Assembly: GCA_016794545.1 (NCBI GenBank)
Contig: JAEUJX010000370.1
Location: 1 to 32,438, forward strand
DNA: 32,438 nt
Direction: 5' to 3'
Source: Myxococcales bacterium
GTDB lineage: Bacteria; Myxococcota_A; Polyangia; Haliangiales; Haliangiaceae
Program-made: the position numbers and the translations under genes
The notes under the pieces: generated by a model
Database searches by the model: none
What the model saw: only the letters and a program-made list of their open reading frames with translations
Told to the model about the DNA's origin: nothing
Part shown: positions 7,524-14,072 of the stretch, in pieces
How the letters are laid out: every line of letters starts with the position of its first letter
Position numbering within the stretch: the stretch's first letter is position 1

Positions 7524-8349
7524 CGACGCCGAGGCCGACCTCGGCGAGCTCGCTCATCGCGAACACGCGCCGCACGCGCGGGGGAACATCTCGCAGCGTC
7601 ATCATCTGCTGGCCGCCGACGGCGACCGCGAGCGACGTGGGCAGCTCGGAGATCCAGCGCGTCAGCGCGCGGGAGCGCGCCGGCGTCAGCGCGACGCTGA
7701 TGCTGAGCCACACGAGCTTCGGGCGGTGGTGGGTGATCGCCTTCGCGAGCGCGGCCGTCGGGGTCTCGGGGCCGAGGTTGATCGCGCGCAGCCCGCTCTC
7801 CATCAGGACCATCGCCGCGAGCTGCGACGGGATCAGATACGGATCGCCGGGAGGTCCGGCTCCGAGAGCGATCGGGGCGTCGTGGTCGGGATCCGGCATC
7901 ATCGCGCGCAGCTGGGCGACGCCGCGGAGGCAGATGTCGGTCGCGCGGTGCTCGATGAAGATGCCGGCCTCGTCGTGGTTCCACAGGTCACCGAGCTGCG
8001 TCATCGCGGCGCGGATCGGACCGTCGGCCAGCTGCGCGATGGTCTGACCCTCGAGGTACCGCGCCACCAGCCACCCGCGCGCCGCGGTGTCATCGCCTTC
8101 GAACAGGTACGAGGCGAGGTCGCGCGTGCTCGCGCGCGCCACGTTCACCTCGGGGAGGTCGAGCAGCTCGGGGCGGGCCACGGGGGCGTGCGTGGTCCGG
8201 ATGAACCGCATCGCCTCGGCGATCTCGACCCGCCGGTGACCGCCCTCGGTGCGGCTCGCGGCGATCTTGCCCGCGTCGATCCACCGCTTCAGCGACGACT
8301 CGCTCACGCCGAGCGCGTCGGCGAGGTCACGCGTCGACAGAAGTCGCAT
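7507..8349 (-). CDS. MerR/CarH-like regulator with B12-binding fold lacking cobalamin ligands
   Basis: This 280-residue protein (start ATG 8349, MRLLSTRDLADALGVSE) has an N-terminal helix-turn-helix of MerR/excisionase type (residues 3-50, with SSLKRWIDAGKIA and TEGGHRRV). A four-helix bundle (about 75-150) and a Rossmann-like B12-binding domain (about 158-280, with INLGPETP) follow. The CarH/LitR photoreceptor signature W-x9-EH is kept (W123, E133, H134). The lower-axial motif E/DxHxxG reads D169-P-Y171-L-I-P174, so the His is Tyr and the Gly is Pro. The residue after W123, a His in the Thermus CarH, is Asn124. I infer that it cannot bind adenosylcobalamin in the CarH way and may be light-blind or use another signal. 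It is divergent from the ECF sigma gene. A longer start (8442) would overlap the sigma gene and is unlikely. Confidence 0.86.
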   Translation of the reverse strand: MRLLSTRDLADALGVSESSLKRWIDAGKIAASRTEGGHRRVEIAEAMRFIRTTHAPVARPELLDLPEVNVARASTRDLASYLFEGDDTAARGWLVARYLEGQTIAQLADGPIRAAMTQLGDLWNHDEAGIFIEHRATDICLRGVAQLRAMMPDPDHDAPIALGAGPPGDPYLIPSQLAAMVLMESGLRAINLGPETPTAALAKAITHHRPKLVWLSISVALTPARSRALTRWISELPTSLAVAVGGQQMMTLRDVPPRVRRVFAMSELAEVGLGVVKRAA

Positions 8350-8415
8350 GTCCCCTACGATGCCTTGTCGCCACCCGTAGTTACAGCGCTGCAGGGCACG
8401 GCGTTCGATCCGGCC

Positions 8416-8458
8416 TTGACATGAACGATTTAACGTCCACAATGAACGATATGAACGT
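8416..8458 (+). promoter_or_regulatory. Sigma-gene promoter with repeated TGAACG boxes (candidate operator)
   Basis: TTGACA at 8416-8421 is a perfect -35 box. ACAATG (8439-8444, 17-nt spacer) or CACAAT (8438-8443, 16-nt spacer) can serve as -10, ending 6 or 7 nt before the ATG at 8451. Overlapping this are ATGAACGAT at 8421-8429 and 8442-8450, exactly 21 bp apart, and ATGAACGTT at 8451-8459, with a related TTAACGT at 8430-8436. Repeats two helical turns apart over a promoter fit an operator for the divergent MerR-like regulator; CarH-type regulators bind direct repeats over the -35 region. Confidence 0.55.
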
Positions 8459-8960
8459 TGTGTCTTTCCAGCCCGACGACCGCTTGTTCGTCTACGCCGT
8501 CGTCTACAAGCTCGTCGGACCGGACGACGCCGAGGACGTCACCCAGGACGCGCTGCTGCTCGCCTACCGCGCGCGCGACTCGTTCCGGGGCGACGCGCGG
8601 TACCGCACGTGGCTGTACCGGATCGCGATGACCACCGCGCTCGGCCACCTGCGCCGGCGCCGCCGCGCGCGCGTCAGCCTCGTCGCGAACGAGGAGCAGG
8701 CCCGCCTGTTCGAGCACGTGGAAGACCCGGCGCGGTCGCCGGAGCACCAGGTCGGCGACGCGCAGCAGGTCGAGCTGGTCGGCCGCGCGCTCGACCAGCT
8801 CCCGCCGACGTACCGCACGGTCCTGCTCGAGCGCGTGGAGACGCCGGAGCCCGCCGTCGCCGCGAAGCTCGGGATCAGCGTCGCGAACGTGAAGATCCGC
8901 ACGCACCGCGCGCGGCGGCAGCTGGCCCAGCGGCTCGCCGAGCTCGACCGCGCGGCGTGA
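8451..8960 (+). CDS. ECF-type RNA polymerase sigma factor
   Basis: The 169-residue protein from ATG 8451 (MNVVSFQPDDRLFVYAVVY) has sigma region 2 (DDAEDVTQDALLLAYRARD, then YRTWLYRIAMTTALGHLRRR) and region 4 (ALDQLPPTYRTVLLERVE, then AAKLGISVANVKIRTHRARR). This is the minimal two-domain layout of ECF sigma factors. Other in-frame ATGs at 8421 and 8442 fall inside the promoter repeats, so 8451 is chosen. No anti-sigma gene is visible: the 3' side is occupied by an IS relic beginning 5 nt after the stop. It is divergent from the B12-domain regulator, which probably controls it. In known light or singlet-oxygen circuits such a sigma factor activates genes like the nearby TIGR01777 and FAS1 genes; that is inference here. 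Confidence 0.9.
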   Translation: MNVVSFQPDDRLFVYAVVYKLVGPDDAEDVTQDALLLAYRARDSFRGDARYRTWLYRIAMTTALGHLRRRRRARVSLVANEEQARLFEHVEDPARSPEHQVGDAQQVELVGRALDQLPPTYRTVLLERVETPEPAVAAKLGISVANVKIRTHRARRQLAQRLAELDRAA

Positions 8961-8964
8961 TTCG

Positions 8965-9319
8965 CTAAGGGTTGTCCCGAAACTGGATCTGAAGATTGTG
9001 TAGCGCGGCGATCGCGTCGGTGGTGTGTTGGAGATGGCGGCCCCGCCGCCGATGGTCACGTAGGACCCGCCAGTTCTTGAGGCGAGCGATCGCGTGCTCG
9101 ACCCGCGCCCGCCGCCGGCGATGTCGCCGCCAGCGCCGGTCGCGGACGATCTTCCGTCCCGCGAAGATCGGGGTCACCAGCTCGGGGATGCCCCGGGATA
9201 GCCTCCATCTGCGAGCACGCGACCGTGCTCGCGACACAAGGCCTCGATGCCCGTTCCACGGTAGTGGACCGGATCGTTGCGATGGCCCCGTCGTGGCGTA
9301 CTTACGGGACACCTCTTAG
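8965..9319 (-). mobile_element. Internally deleted IS5-family insertion sequence relic with both terminal repeats
   Basis: The minus strand encodes the C-terminal part of an IS5-type DDE transposase: REHGRVLADGGYPG, then GIPELVTPIFAGRKIV, and RARVEHAIARLKNWRVLRDH, ending QFRDNP. DGGY carries the second catalytic Asp and VEH the catalytic Glu. The two parts are in different frames, so a one-base shift lies near 9196-9205. The 5' part of the gene is missing. Terminal repeats match 13 of 15 bases: CTAAGGGTTGTCCCG (8965-8979) and the complement of 9305-9319, CTAAGAGGTGTCCCG. The copy is therefore short (about 355 bp) and inactive. Its right end overlaps the stop codon of the RNB ribonuclease gene, and its left end lies 5 nt after the sigma gene. 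Confidence 0.8.
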
Positions 9320-10749
9320 ACGCGCGCGAAGTCGATGAAGCCGCGCGTCGGCTCGGTGTCGACGAGCCTCACGCGGATCTTGTCGCCGACGTCGAGCCCG
9401 CGCTCGCGGGCGACGACGCGGCCCTCGGCGGGAGGCCGGAGCAGGCGCGCGAACACGCCCTTGTCGCTCGCGCCGGTGACGATCGCATCGAACGTGTCGC
9501 CGATCCGGTTCGACAGCATGATCGCCGCGGCGACCTTGCGCATCGTGCGCTCCACCTTGCGGGCGCCGTTCTCGCGGTCGGTGCAGTGCTGGGCGATCCG
9601 GATCAGCTCGTCGTCGCTGTACGGCTGCGGCCGGCCCGCGGCGCACGCCTTGAGCAGGCGCTGCGTGATGAGGTCCGGGTAGCGGCGGTTCGGCGCGGTC
9701 GAATGCGCGTAGTCCTCGACGGCGAGGCCGAAGTGGCCGGTGTCGGGCTCGGTCGCGCGCTGCAGCGCGTACTCGCCCGGGCCGATCAGCTTGACGACCG
9801 AGAGCGACAGGTCCTGGAAGCGGTCCGGATCGGCCGCCTTGCGGGCCGCGAGGAAGTCCGAGAGGGCGCCGGAGCTCGGGCTCGCCGGTAGGGTGAAGCC
9901 GAGCGACGCGGCGAGCTCGACGATGCGGTCCCATCGCTTCGGCGCGCGGACGATGCGCCGGATCGACGAGAACCCGCGCTGCTCGAGGTAGCGCGCCGTC
10001 GCGCCGTTCGCGGCGATCATGAGATCCTCGACGAGCTGGCGCGCCCGGTTCTTGTGCAGCACGACGAGGTCGACGACCTCGCCGTCCTTCGTCACCGGCC
10101 GCGCCTCGATCGTCTCGAGCTCGAGAGCGCCCTGCTCGATGCGCCGCTTCCGCAGCCGCTGCGCGACCTCGTCGTGCAGCTGCACCTGAGCGGCGATCGT
10201 GGAGCTGCGCGGCGGTTCGCCGGCGTCCTCGAGCCACGCGCCGATGCGCTCGTAGACGAGCTTCGCGTGGTTGCGCACGCGGGCCGGGTAGATCTTGGTC
10301 TGCGTGTCGTCCATCGAGCCAGCGGCGCGGACGACGAGCTCGGTGATCACCGCGAGGCGGTCCCGCTCGTCGAGCAGGGACGTGCGGTCGGTCGAGAGCA
10401 CCTCGGGCAGCATCGGGAAGATGTGGACGCCGGTGTAGAGCGTGACGGTGTTGTCGTGCGCGAAGCGATCGACCGGCGAGCCCTTCGGCACCAGCGCGTC
10501 GACGTCGGCGATGCCGATCTTCACGCGGATCGCGCCGCCCTCGAGCTGCTCGGCGATCTCGATCTGATCGAGGTCGCGCGAGTCCTCGTTGTCGATCGAC
10601 GACCACGGCAGTCCGCGCAGGTCGACCTGATCGTCGACCGGATCGTGCGGCGGGATCGAGTCCTCGAGGCCCTCCGGCATGTCGGGCATGAAGCCGGCTT
10701 CGTGCACGACGTGGCGCGCGATCTCGACCATGTCGAACTTGCGGTTCAT
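9316..10749 (-). CDS. RNB-domain exoribonuclease (RNase II/R-like), short form
   Basis: This 477-residue protein (ATG 10749, MNRKFDMVEIARHVVHEAGF) is dominated by an RNB catalytic domain, beginning with SIDNEDSRDLDQIE. Asp53, Asp59 and Asp61 occupy three of the four acidic metal positions; the fourth position is Gln62. HSTAPNRRYPDLITQRLL is the conserved RNA-end-binding segment. The N-terminal cold-shock domains of RNase II/R are missing, and only a short S1-like end is left (DVGDKIRVRLVDTEPTRGFIDF). RNB enzymes degrade single-stranded RNA 3' to 5'. The TAA stop lies within the terminal repeat of the adjacent IS relic, so the original 3' end may have been altered. TACAGT lies 7 nt before the ATG, consistent with a leaderless transcript. 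Confidence 0.9.
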   Translation of the reverse strand: MNRKFDMVEIARHVVHEAGFMPDMPEGLEDSIPPHDPVDDQVDLRGLPWSSIDNEDSRDLDQIEIAEQLEGGAIRVKIGIADVDALVPKGSPVDRFAHDNTVTLYTGVHIFPMLPEVLSTDRTSLLDERDRLAVITELVVRAAGSMDDTQTKIYPARVRNHAKLVYERIGAWLEDAGEPPRSSTIAAQVQLHDEVAQRLRKRRIEQGALELETIEARPVTKDGEVVDLVVLHKNRARQLVEDLMIAANGATARYLEQRGFSSIRRIVRAPKRWDRIVELAASLGFTLPASPSSGALSDFLAARKAADPDRFQDLSLSVVKLIGPGEYALQRATEPDTGHFGLAVEDYAHSTAPNRRYPDLITQRLLKACAAGRPQPYSDDELIRIAQHCTDRENGARKVERTMRKVAAAIMLSNRIGDTFDAIVTGASDKGVFARLLRPPAEGRVVARERGLDVGDKIRVRLVDTEPTRGFIDFARV

Positions 10750-10756
10750 CGTCGCG

Positions 10757-10762
10757 ACTGTA
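10757..10762 (-). promoter_or_regulatory. -10-like box TACAGT for the RNB gene
   Basis: On the minus strand TACAGT lies in the 18-bp gap between the CULT gene stop and the RNB start, ending 7 nt before the ATG at 10749. No Shine-Dalgarno sequence is present. This suggests that the ribonuclease has its own leaderless promoter. Confidence 0.4.
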
Positions 10763-10767
10763 ACGGA

Positions 10768-11118
10768 TCAGCGCTTGAGAGCGGCCAGGATGAGGCCGTG
10801 GAACTGCTGTCCCGCGAGCCGGAAGATCCAGCCCAGGTGGGTGTGGCAGCGCGCGCAGACCGCGATCTGCCAGGTCCAGCCCGGGAACCACGAGAACGCC
10901 GACTCGGTGGCGCCGACGTGAACGCAGCCGGGCGCGGTCGCGAAGCACCCGATGTGGTGCTGCACGCCCGCCGGATTGACGAAGGTGTGCTCGTGCGCCT
11001 CGCTCATCTCCATGCGGCTGTGCCGATCGGTGATCCGGTGGTCGCACACGACGCACCGCAGCGCGTCGTCATCGCGATCGGTCGAACCAGGGGTAGCGTC
11101 GGGCTGTTCTTTCGCCAC
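10768..11118 (-). CDS. CULT-domain protein, bacterial homologue of the cereblon thalidomide-binding domain
   Basis: The 116-residue protein from GTG 11118 is a single CULT domain. Zinc ligands are Cys22/Cys25 (CVVC) and Cys88/Cys91 (CARC). The aromatic cage is intact: Trp77 in AFSWFPG, Trp83 in GWTWQIAVC and Trp97 in HLGWIF, with Phe99 next. The spacing 77/83/97 is the same as Trp79/85/99 of the Magnetospirillum protein MsCI4, with Asn48 in FVNPAG at the matching position. In cereblon this pocket binds thalidomide-type imides and C-terminal cyclic imide degrons; bacterial members bind similar ligands, but their natural role is not settled. No signal peptide is present. The gene ends 18 nt before the ribonuclease start and diverges from DUF4259. 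Confidence 0.9.
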   Translation of the reverse strand: MAKEQPDATPGSTDRDDDALRCVVCDHRITDRHSRMEMSEAHEHTFVNPAGVQHHIGCFATAPGCVHVGATESAFSWFPGWTWQIAVCARCHTHLGWIFRLAGQQFHGLILAALKR

Positions 11119-11133
11119 GCATGCAGACTCTAC

Positions 11134-11163
11134 TTGACGGAGCGCATCGCGATTCGCTAATGG
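11134..11163 (+). promoter_or_regulatory. Promoter TTGACG-18-TAATGG for the DUF4259 gene
   Basis: TTGACG (11134-11139) and TAATGG (11158-11163) are 18 nt apart. ACGCGG then separates the box from the ATG at 11170, so the predicted transcript starts at the start codon. This is the clearest full promoter among the leaderless candidates. Confidence 0.55.
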
Positions 11164-11169
11164 ACGCGG

Positions 11170-11547
11170 ATGGGCACGTGGGGAACCGGCGCGTTCGACA
11201 ACGACGCCGCGTGTGACTGGTCTGCCGACCTGACCGAGGCCGACGATCTGTCCCTCGTGGAGGACACGCTGTCCTCCGCGGAGGAGGCCGACGAGGACGA
11301 GCTCGACCTCGATCTCGCCCGCGAGGCGATCGCGGCGTGCGAGGTCGTGGCGCGCTTGCAGGGCCGCGGGGGGCGGCCGTCCGCGCACACCGCCGAGCTC
11401 GATCAGTGGATCAAGGCGCGCGCGGCGAAGCCGTCGCCGCGGCTCGTCAGGAGCGCGACGAACGTGCTCGATCGTGTCGCCTCGAGCTCGGACCTCGCTC
11501 CGCTCCGCGACTCTGCCCTGGATCTGAGAAAGCGCGTCGCGGGCTGA
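11170..11547 (+). CDS. DUF4259 domain protein
   Basis: The 125-residue protein starts MGTWGTGAFDNDAACDWSAD, which is the hallmark N-terminus of the DUF4259 family (MGTWG.G.FDND.A.DW). The remainder is a small acidic helical domain with SSAEEADEDELDLDLAREA followed by a basic tail. The biochemical role of DUF4259 is not known; members are small cytoplasmic proteins. A leaderless start at ATG 11170 is supported by the promoter just upstream. The stop codon overlaps the ATG of the MOSC gene (TGATG), so the two form an operon. Confidence 0.88.
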   Translation: MGTWGTGAFDNDAACDWSADLTEADDLSLVEDTLSSAEEADEDELDLDLAREAIAACEVVARLQGRGGRPSAHTAELDQWIKARAAKPSPRLVRSATNVLDRVASSSDLAPLRDSALDLRKRVAG

Positions 11548-12086
11548 TGGCCCACCGCAGTCATGCGGAGCTGGACGCGGGCCTGCCCGAGGTCCTCGCC
11601 GCGCCGCGCGGCCGTGGCACGCTCGAGCGGATCGTGCGCCGGCCCGTGCCGGGAGAGCGCGAGGTGCTCGACGAGGCGCAGCTCGACATCCTCGTGGGGC
11701 TGGTCGGCGATCGCTGGTGCATCGGCACGCCCGACAAGCCGCCGCACCCCGGCAAGCAGATCACGATCATGAGCTCGCGCGTCGCGTCGCTGCTCGCGGG
11801 CGGGGGAGACTGGGCGCCGGCGGGCGATCAGCTGTTCGTCGATCTCGATCTCACCGAGGAGCACCTGCCGGCGGGCACCCGGCTCCAGGTCGGTGGCGCG
11901 GTGCTCGAGGTGACGGCGGATCCCCACACCGGCTGCAAGAAGTTCGCGGAGCGGTTCGGCGTCGACGCCGTCGCGTGGACGAAGGCTCCCGAGCGCGCAC
12001 ACCTGCGGCTGCGCGGGCTGCACGCGCGGGTGATCGTGCCGGGCACGATCCGGCGCGGCGACAAGATCACCGTCGCGGATAGCTGA
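11547..12086 (+). CDS. MOSC domain protein
   Basis: This 179-residue protein has the MOSC (molybdenum cofactor sulfurase C-terminal) pattern. PHPGKQITIMSSR and DQLFVDLDLTEEHLPAG precede the core DPHTGCKKFAERFG, whose Cys130 is the conserved reactive Cys, and it ends LRLRGLHARVIVPG with GTIRRGDKI. Single-domain MOSC proteins (YiiM-like) are thought to handle sulfur or to reduce N-hydroxylated bases with a molybdenum cofactor. The start ATG overlaps the DUF4259 stop. The 3' end overlaps the convergent M28 peptidase gene by 20 nt. No cofactor synthesis genes are near. Confidence 0.9.
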   Translation: MAHRSHAELDAGLPEVLAAPRGRGTLERIVRRPVPGEREVLDEAQLDILVGLVGDRWCIGTPDKPPHPGKQITIMSSRVASLLAGGGDWAPAGDQLFVDLDLTEEHLPAGTRLQVGGAVLEVTADPHTGCKKFAERFGVDAVAWTKAPERAHLRLRGLHARVIVPGTIRRGDKITVADS

Positions 12087-13017
12087 CGCCGCAACCGAGC
12101 TTCTGCCGCGCGGCGGCGAGGTCGGTCTCGGAGTCCGCCAGCGCCCGCGTCAGATCACCGGCGAGGGCAGCGATGTCGACCAGGTGCTTCTCGTCGATGC
12201 GTTCGATCGTGTCGCACGTCTCGTGATAGCACCGGGCGTCGGGCGTCCAGAAGAACACGTAGGGGATGCGCAGCTTGCAGAACGGCTCGAAGTCGGAGCC
12301 GCGCGCGATCCCGCCGGTACCGACGTTGATCCTCGGATACCTCCCGACCAGCTTCGCGAGGTGCTTGGTCGCGGCGAGGTTCTTCAGCGTGCCCATCGCG
12401 GCGACGTAGCCGCGCGACGAGTGGCTGCCGACCATGTCGAGGTTGATGACCTGCACGATCTTGCCGGTCGGCACGTCGGCCGGCGCATTCGCGGCGAAGT
12501 GGTACGAGCCGGTCATCCCGGTCTCCTCGTCGCCGAACGCGGCGAAAACGATCGTGCGCTTCGGTGCGCCGCGCGCGACCATGTCGTGCGCCACCGCGAG
12601 CATCGCGGACACGCCGGAGGCGTTGTCGTTCGCGCCGAGGTGTCCGCTGCCGAGGTGATCGTGGTGCGCCGCGACGAGGATGATCTGGTCGCCGACGGCC
12701 GGATCCGCGCCTTTCAGCACCGCGTAGACGTTCGCGGTCTCCTTGCCGTTCTGCGCCGTGAATGGCTGCGCAACCGGGACGAGCCCGAGGCAGGACAGGC
12801 GCTCCGTGATGTGCTTGCGGGCGAGGGTGTCGCCCGGCGAGCCCGGGGCGCGGCCGTCCAGCTCGGGCGAGGCGAGCGCGACCAGGTCGGCGCGGAGCGA
12901 CCCGCGGTCGTACGGCTTGCCCTCGATGCAGCGAGCGGGTGGGGCGACTTGCGACTCGGCGGCGCTGCTGCCGATGCACCCCGCGAGGGCCAGGAGCGCG
13001 AGCGCGCGGATGTCCAT
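12067..13017 (-). CDS. M28-family zinc aminopeptidase, lipoprotein
   Basis: The 316-residue protein (ATG 13017, MDIRALALLALAGCIGSS) has a lipobox LAGC with Cys14 as lipid anchor. The M28 metal site is complete: AAHHDHLG (His118/Asp120 region), GANDNASG (Asp131 bridging), GDEETG (Glu164 general base and Glu165), INLDMVG (Asp194), and a late His in RCYHETCDT. It should therefore be an active di-zinc exopeptidase facing the periplasm or cell surface. Two Cys residues around the last His may form a disulfide. It converges on the MOSC gene with a 20-nt overlap of coding ends, and it has no obvious operon partners. Confidence 0.93.
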   Translation of the reverse strand: MDIRALALLALAGCIGSSAAESQVAPPARCIEGKPYDRGSLRADLVALASPELDGRAPGSPGDTLARKHITERLSCLGLVPVAQPFTAQNGKETANVYAVLKGADPAVGDQIILVAAHHDHLGSGHLGANDNASGVSAMLAVAHDMVARGAPKRTIVFAAFGDEETGMTGSYHFAANAPADVPTGKIVQVINLDMVGSHSSRGYVAAMGTLKNLAATKHLAKLVGRYPRINVGTGGIARGSDFEPFCKLRIPYVFFWTPDARCYHETCDTIERIDEKHLVDIAALAGDLTRALADSETDLAAARQKLGCGVSYPRR

Positions 13018-13150
13018 GATGTGTAGACGCGTGCACGGCGGACGGGTTGCTGGCCGACCACGCAGAACGCCGGCAACTCGAGCAGCCGGTGCGTTCGCAC
13101 GGGATCTCGGCCACATGGCGTCGGCGCGGCGCTTGCTCCAAAGGCGCGCC

Positions 13151-14035
13151 ATGCGCCAGGTGTCTCTGCTCGCGGTCTCCCTCGCTCTCGTGGCCGGCTG
13201 TGTGGCCGACGAATCGCCCGACGGGCGGGACGACTCGGGGTTCACGGTCGGCAAGGCCGATGGCTCCCAGCTGACCGATTGCGAGAAGGACGCGATCATC
13301 GCGTTCCTGAACGAGGGGCCGGGCGCCGACAAGCTGGAGGAGGCGGGCGTGCACGCGCGCGCCGCCGCCGAGCTGGTCAAGCACCGCGACGGCGCGGACG
13401 GCGTGTTCGGCACCGAGGATGACGACAAGTTCGACTCGGTGGAGGAGGTCGACGCGGTCCCGTACGTCGGCGAGGCCGCCGTCTCGCAGCTCCACGAGGC
13501 GACCGGCGCGCGCTGCGCGGTCGACGTCTACGCCGACGCGCGCGACGTCACGAAGGCGCACGTCGTGTTCCCCGCCGATGCGCCGTTCCCGACCTCGTAC
13601 GACTACCCCGATGGCAACGGATTCAACCTCTCCGGCACCGAGTTCTGGCAGAAGTGGTCGGGCGGCAAGAACCCGACGTACTCGTTCTCCGAGGGCACCG
13701 ACGCGGGCCGCCGCTGCATGCAGGCCGCCGCGATCCGGTTCGAGACGATCATGAAGGATCCGCCCGAGGAGCTGGTGAAGCTGAACGCCGACACCAACTG
13801 GAGTGGCTCGTTCTTCAACTGGAACGACGACTACTCCAACGAGAACAGCTACGGCGACGGTTCGGGCGCGCGGCTCTGGGCGTGGCGCACGTCGCTCATC
13901 AAGTGGATCAGCCAGACCAAGAAGGACGGCTCGTGCCTCCTGCCGACGCGCGACCTCGTGATCGCCGCTGCGAAGGCCTGCCTCCAGACCGGCGCGGGCG
14001 CCGCGGGCGAGATCCAGGGCTGCTCGGTGCGATGA
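13151..14035 (+). CDS. Lipoprotein with helix-hairpin-helix-like N-terminal domain
   Basis: This 294-residue protein starts MRQVSLLAVSLALVAGCVADE; lipobox VAGC anchors Cys17. Residues about 38-115 match a helical domain common in secreted myxobacterial proteins, with LTDCEKDAIIAFLNEG, a ...LVKHRDGADGVFGTEDDDKF turn and VDAVPYVGEAAVSQL, which looks like an HhH hairpin. The C-terminal part (about 140-294) has ten or more aromatic residues and several Asn/Asp-rich turns (NWNDDYSNENSYGDGSG) and shows no family that I recognise. The two genes that converge on it share a strong hairpin. No clear ribosome-binding site or -10 box is visible before the ATG. Confidence 0.78.
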   Translation: MRQVSLLAVSLALVAGCVADESPDGRDDSGFTVGKADGSQLTDCEKDAIIAFLNEGPGADKLEEAGVHARAAAELVKHRDGADGVFGTEDDDKFDSVEEVDAVPYVGEAAVSQLHEATGARCAVDVYADARDVTKAHVVFPADAPFPTSYDYPDGNGFNLSGTEFWQKWSGGKNPTYSFSEGTDAGRRCMQAAAIRFETIMKDPPEELVKLNADTNWSGSFFNWNDDYSNENSYGDGSGARLWAWRTSLIKWISQTKKDGSCLLPTRDLVIAAAKACLQTGAGAAGEIQGCSVR

Positions 14036-14040
14036 GCGAA

Positions 14041-14072
14041 GGGGGCGTGCTGGGCTATTGCAGCACGACCCC
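14041..14072. terminator. Bidirectional terminator hairpin between convergent genes
   Basis: GGGGGCGTGCTG (14041-14052) pairs with CAGCACGACCCC (14061-14072): a 12-bp stem with one G-A mismatch and an 8-nt loop. It fills the gap between the stop at 14033-14035 and the stop at 14072-14074. The second arm shares a 15-base stretch with the terminator-like region at 2586-2600. Confidence 0.65.

Noticed and set aside
8421-8450. Earlier ATG starts (8421, 8442) for the sigma factor
   Set aside because: They fall inside the promoter and operator-like repeats; the conserved region starts after 8451.
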